DNA of 64,000 nucleotides from Chondrosia reniformis (taxonomy: Eukaryota > Porifera > Demospongiae > Chondrillida > Chondrillidae): the NCBI GenBank assembly GCA_947172415.1, contig OX359191.1, forward strand, positions 6,634,001 through 6,698,000. The letters are read 5' to 3'. The stretch's first letter is position 1. Every line of letters begins with the position of its first letter. Under the pieces are notes generated by a model. The model worked only from the letters and a program-made list of their open reading frames with translations. It was not told where the DNA came from and did no database searches. Both the position numbers and the translations under genes were made by a program. Positions 61,757 to 64,000 of the stretch are shown here, in pieces.

Positions 61757-63559
61757 TCAATCTTGCTTTAGCAGGATACTGTCTATTCTGAAGTAGAGGC
61801 AGTCCTCTTGTAAATAGGATGTGCCTTCTTTAGTCTTAATAAGTGCTTTATTAGATATAAAATTTCCTGGTCCTCTTCCGCTTTTTGCTCTATTTGTTTT
61901 TGTAACTTGCCCACTTGATTCAATAGGTGTAGCTTTATTAAAGACTATCTTATATGTGTGGTGGTTGTCGTTCTGAAGCTGGTTCAGTAAGCTGACTATA
62001 ACTATGCCTCTAAAGGGCCACTTTAGTTTGGCATCATTCTCACCTTTCATCAAGTAAATGAACACTGAAACATGTGTTCCCTTAAATGTGCCATGTCCAC
62101 CGGGAAGAATATTGAGACACATTTTGTATCCTCTATAGTGTGAGTAGAAAGGCTCACTATACCAGTCAGCATTTGCCATTCTCTTTTCCATGTGCTGGGT
62201 TAGCTTGATGATGTATGGGGGTTGGTAGGTGAGTGGAACGCTAAGCCAAGGTCGCTGCAGTGTGTCCTGCACTGAGCTGGCTTCACTGGTTGGCTGTATG
62301 TCAATGTTGTCAATTCTGAAGTAGAGATGATTATTTTGCAAAAAACAGCATTTCTGCTCTTCTCTGTGGGTTAGTTCAGAATGGGGAATGAATTTTTGGT
62401 GTCCAAGACCTGAGTCTCTTTCAACTTCTTGAACACGGCCACTGATATTGGGATTTTCATCATCAAATACAATTGCTTTTCTATGATGTCTTTCTGGCCA
62501 AAGTTGATTCAGCAAGCTGACCGTGATTGTTCCTCTGAAAGGCCAAGTCAGATTGTCATCATTTTCCCCTCTCATCAAACAGAAGAAAACTGATAGATGT
62601 GAACCTTTGCCAGCACCACATCCATTTATGTAGACATTCATGCGGAACTTGTACCCCCCAGCATGAGAATAAAGTGGGTTGCTAAACCATTCAGCTGTAC
62701 TATTCTTGAATTCATCAACATTACCTATCTTTATTATAGTAGGAGGCAGCGGATATTGCGATGGCGTGGTAGAGAGCCATGGAGTGAGGGGCGGGGCTAC
62801 GGATTGCCCAGTGAGACACATTTGAGTAAGTATGACAGCCATCTTGTTTACACTGCTCATGCACGTGTTCAGGTGGCTGTCTTTATCCTCTTTCATATGC
62901 TTATCAAGGTCTTTCCGTTTCATGACTGTTGTACACCCAATCTGGGCATATTCACAAGCAACCAATTCCTCCTGGCAGGTTGCTAGGTGAGCTTTTATGC
63001 CACTTCGCTTAATAGATAGCCTACACCCAGCTGGACATGAGATTGGAAAGTGGCTGCACACAGTGTAATGAGAAGTTACTATTAAGTCAAATACACCTTG
63101 TTTCTTACAATGAGGGCAGTTGAATGATCGCAGTTCACACTCTTCTTCAGTGTGATATTTCACTTTTTCCATCTGTAATAGTTTGCCACACTTCAAAGGG
63201 CAGGCTGTGGTCTGAAAAGGACATTTCTTTGTCTTATGATCCTCACAATTTCCAAGTTCTCCCTGCCACTTGCATCCTTTCTGGTTGTTTAAACACTTGA
63301 CATTCAAATTTCTAATCTGTCTAGCAGTGCGATTATCAGCAAAGATTTGACATTCAGACCTGCAAACTGGACAGTGATCCTTCACTTTGATGCACTCAGC
63401 ACAGAATACATGACCACATGGACTAGTCTGTTGAGCCTCATGAACTAACTCTAAACAAATGGGGCATTTGAGGTCTTCCAACACTCCTGGATCCTTCAGC
63501 AGGAAGATATACTCCTGGTCAGCATAACAGGCCTTATATTCTTCAAACTGCTTGGACAT
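61757..63559 (-). CDS. TRAF-like RING / zinc-finger / tandem MATH protein, copy G
   Basis: 600 residues with complete RING, TRAF fingers and both MATH domains, and the SEASSVQ linker. It is the intact sister of the broken copy A: both have the same total length and the same ALIK(T/A)KEGTS segment in MATH2. Small differences: RING loop reads CAECIKVKDHCPVC (others CAGC) and NNQKGCKWQG precedes the first finger. 5' flank is of the B/D class, with a possible TTTAG acceptor 20 nt upstream of the ATG. Confidence 0.9.
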   Translation of the reverse strand: MSKQFEEYKACYADQEYIFLLKDPGVLEDLKCPICLELVHEAQQTSPCGHVFCAECIKVKDHCPVCRSECQIFADNRTARQIRNLNVKCLNNQKGCKWQGELGNCEDHKTKKCPFQTTACPLKCGKLLQMEKVKYHTEEECELRSFNCPHCKKQGVFDLIVTSHYTVCSHFPISCPAGCRLSIKRSGIKAHLATCQEELVACEYAQIGCTTVMKRKDLDKHMKEDKDSHLNTCMSSVNKMAVILTQMCLTGQSVAPPLTPWLSTTPSQYPLPPTIIKIGNVDEFKNSTAEWFSNPLYSHAGGYKFRMNVYINGCGAGKGSHLSVFFCLMRGENDDNLTWPFRGTITVSLLNQLWPERHHRKAIVFDDENPNISGRVQEVERDSGLGHQKFIPHSELTHREEQKCCFLQNNHLYFRIDNIDIQPTSEASSVQDTLQRPWLSVPLTYQPPYIIKLTQHMEKRMANADWYSEPFYSHYRGYKMCLNILPGGHGTFKGTHVSVFIYLMKGENDAKLKWPFRGIVIVSLLNQLQNDNHHTYKIVFNKATPIESSGQVTKTNRAKSGRGPGNFISNKALIKTKEGTSYLQEDCLYFRIDSILLKQD

Positions 63560-64000
63560 AGTGATTACCGTAAAACTAAAAGATATAAGTAATATAGTCC
63601 CTTTGTAACCTTTTGAAAAAAAAGGGCGTTTTGTTATTACTGGCAGGATCGTGACACTTGTATATAGTGAAAATTAATGACATTCATACACTCTATGAAT
63701 ATAATTATGAATTCCAAGAACAAAACATGGCTTTCTGTTAATGAGAGAGGTAATCAAGGTGAGGTATGACTTCATTAATTTGCTACTTCTACCAATGTTT
63801 CAACATTAAAACTATATAGTAAAATTTAGTCTTCAGCACCTACATATGTATGTACGTACAGTAGGTGTACATAAGTCTAATTCTTGTGAAAAAATCTATA
63901 ATCACAACATCTACAAATCTAGATCCTTTATAATCACAACATAAGCATACACTAAAACAGTACACTGTATGTATGTCAGCTTTTACATTTATACATTCCT
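63560..64000. other. Start of unit 4 right flank
   Basis: Matches 17660-18060 and 38227-38640. The window ends just before the position where the last exon of another PTGR1 copy would be expected on the minus strand. Confidence 0.6.

Overview
This is animal nuclear DNA: A+T-rich, with short GT-AG introns and genes on both strands. Tandem Death/CARD genes, an expanded RING-TRAF family and dense short repeats fit a demosponge such as Amphimedon. That assignment is inference; no marker gene was compared.

Layout. After the 3' end of a CARD-type gene (1-1.3 kb), the window is about four diverged copies of one segmental duplication. The full unit reads: TRAF-like gene (-), prostaglandin reductase 1-like gene PTGR1 (-), second TRAF-like gene (-), a C-terminal exon of an unrecognised gene (-), eIF3m-like exons (+), and a Death-Death-CARD gene (+). 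Unit 1 (2.5-15 kb) has lost most of PTGR1 and one TRAF gene. Unit 2 (15.8-35.5 kb) is the most complete. Unit 3 (36-61 kb) carries an extra TRAF gene. Unit 4 begins at 61.7 kb and runs off the end. In total there are seven RING / TRAF-zinc-finger / MATH-MATH genes (one with a nonsense codon), two intact nine-exon PTGR1 genes plus two remnants, three broken eIF3m copies, and three intact Death-Death-CARD genes.

Most unusual feature. In all three Death-Death-CARD genes, intron 1 is an array of 6, 11 or 12 near-identical repeats of about 250 bp. Each repeat holds a pyrimidine tract, an AG, a 3- or 6-nt segment, and a perfect GTRAGT donor. The triplet before the donor is the most variable part of the repeat (14 different triplets in 29 repeats). 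The array looks like a cassette of hypervariable micro-exons, always a multiple of 3 nt, placed in phase 1 between the leader exon and the first Death domain.

Second unusual feature. A dispersed repeat carries a type I hammerhead ribozyme core with a very short stem III in five copies. A sixth, truncated copy starts almost exactly at the predicted cleavage site and is fused to a PTGR1 exon.

Functionally, RING-TRAF proteins and Death/CARD adaptors are both typical of innate immune and cell-death signalling, so the cluster looks like a co-duplicating signalling locus. eIF3m and PTGR1 appear to be passengers. All exon boundaries were read by eye from splice consensus, phase and similarity; none was checked against transcripts.
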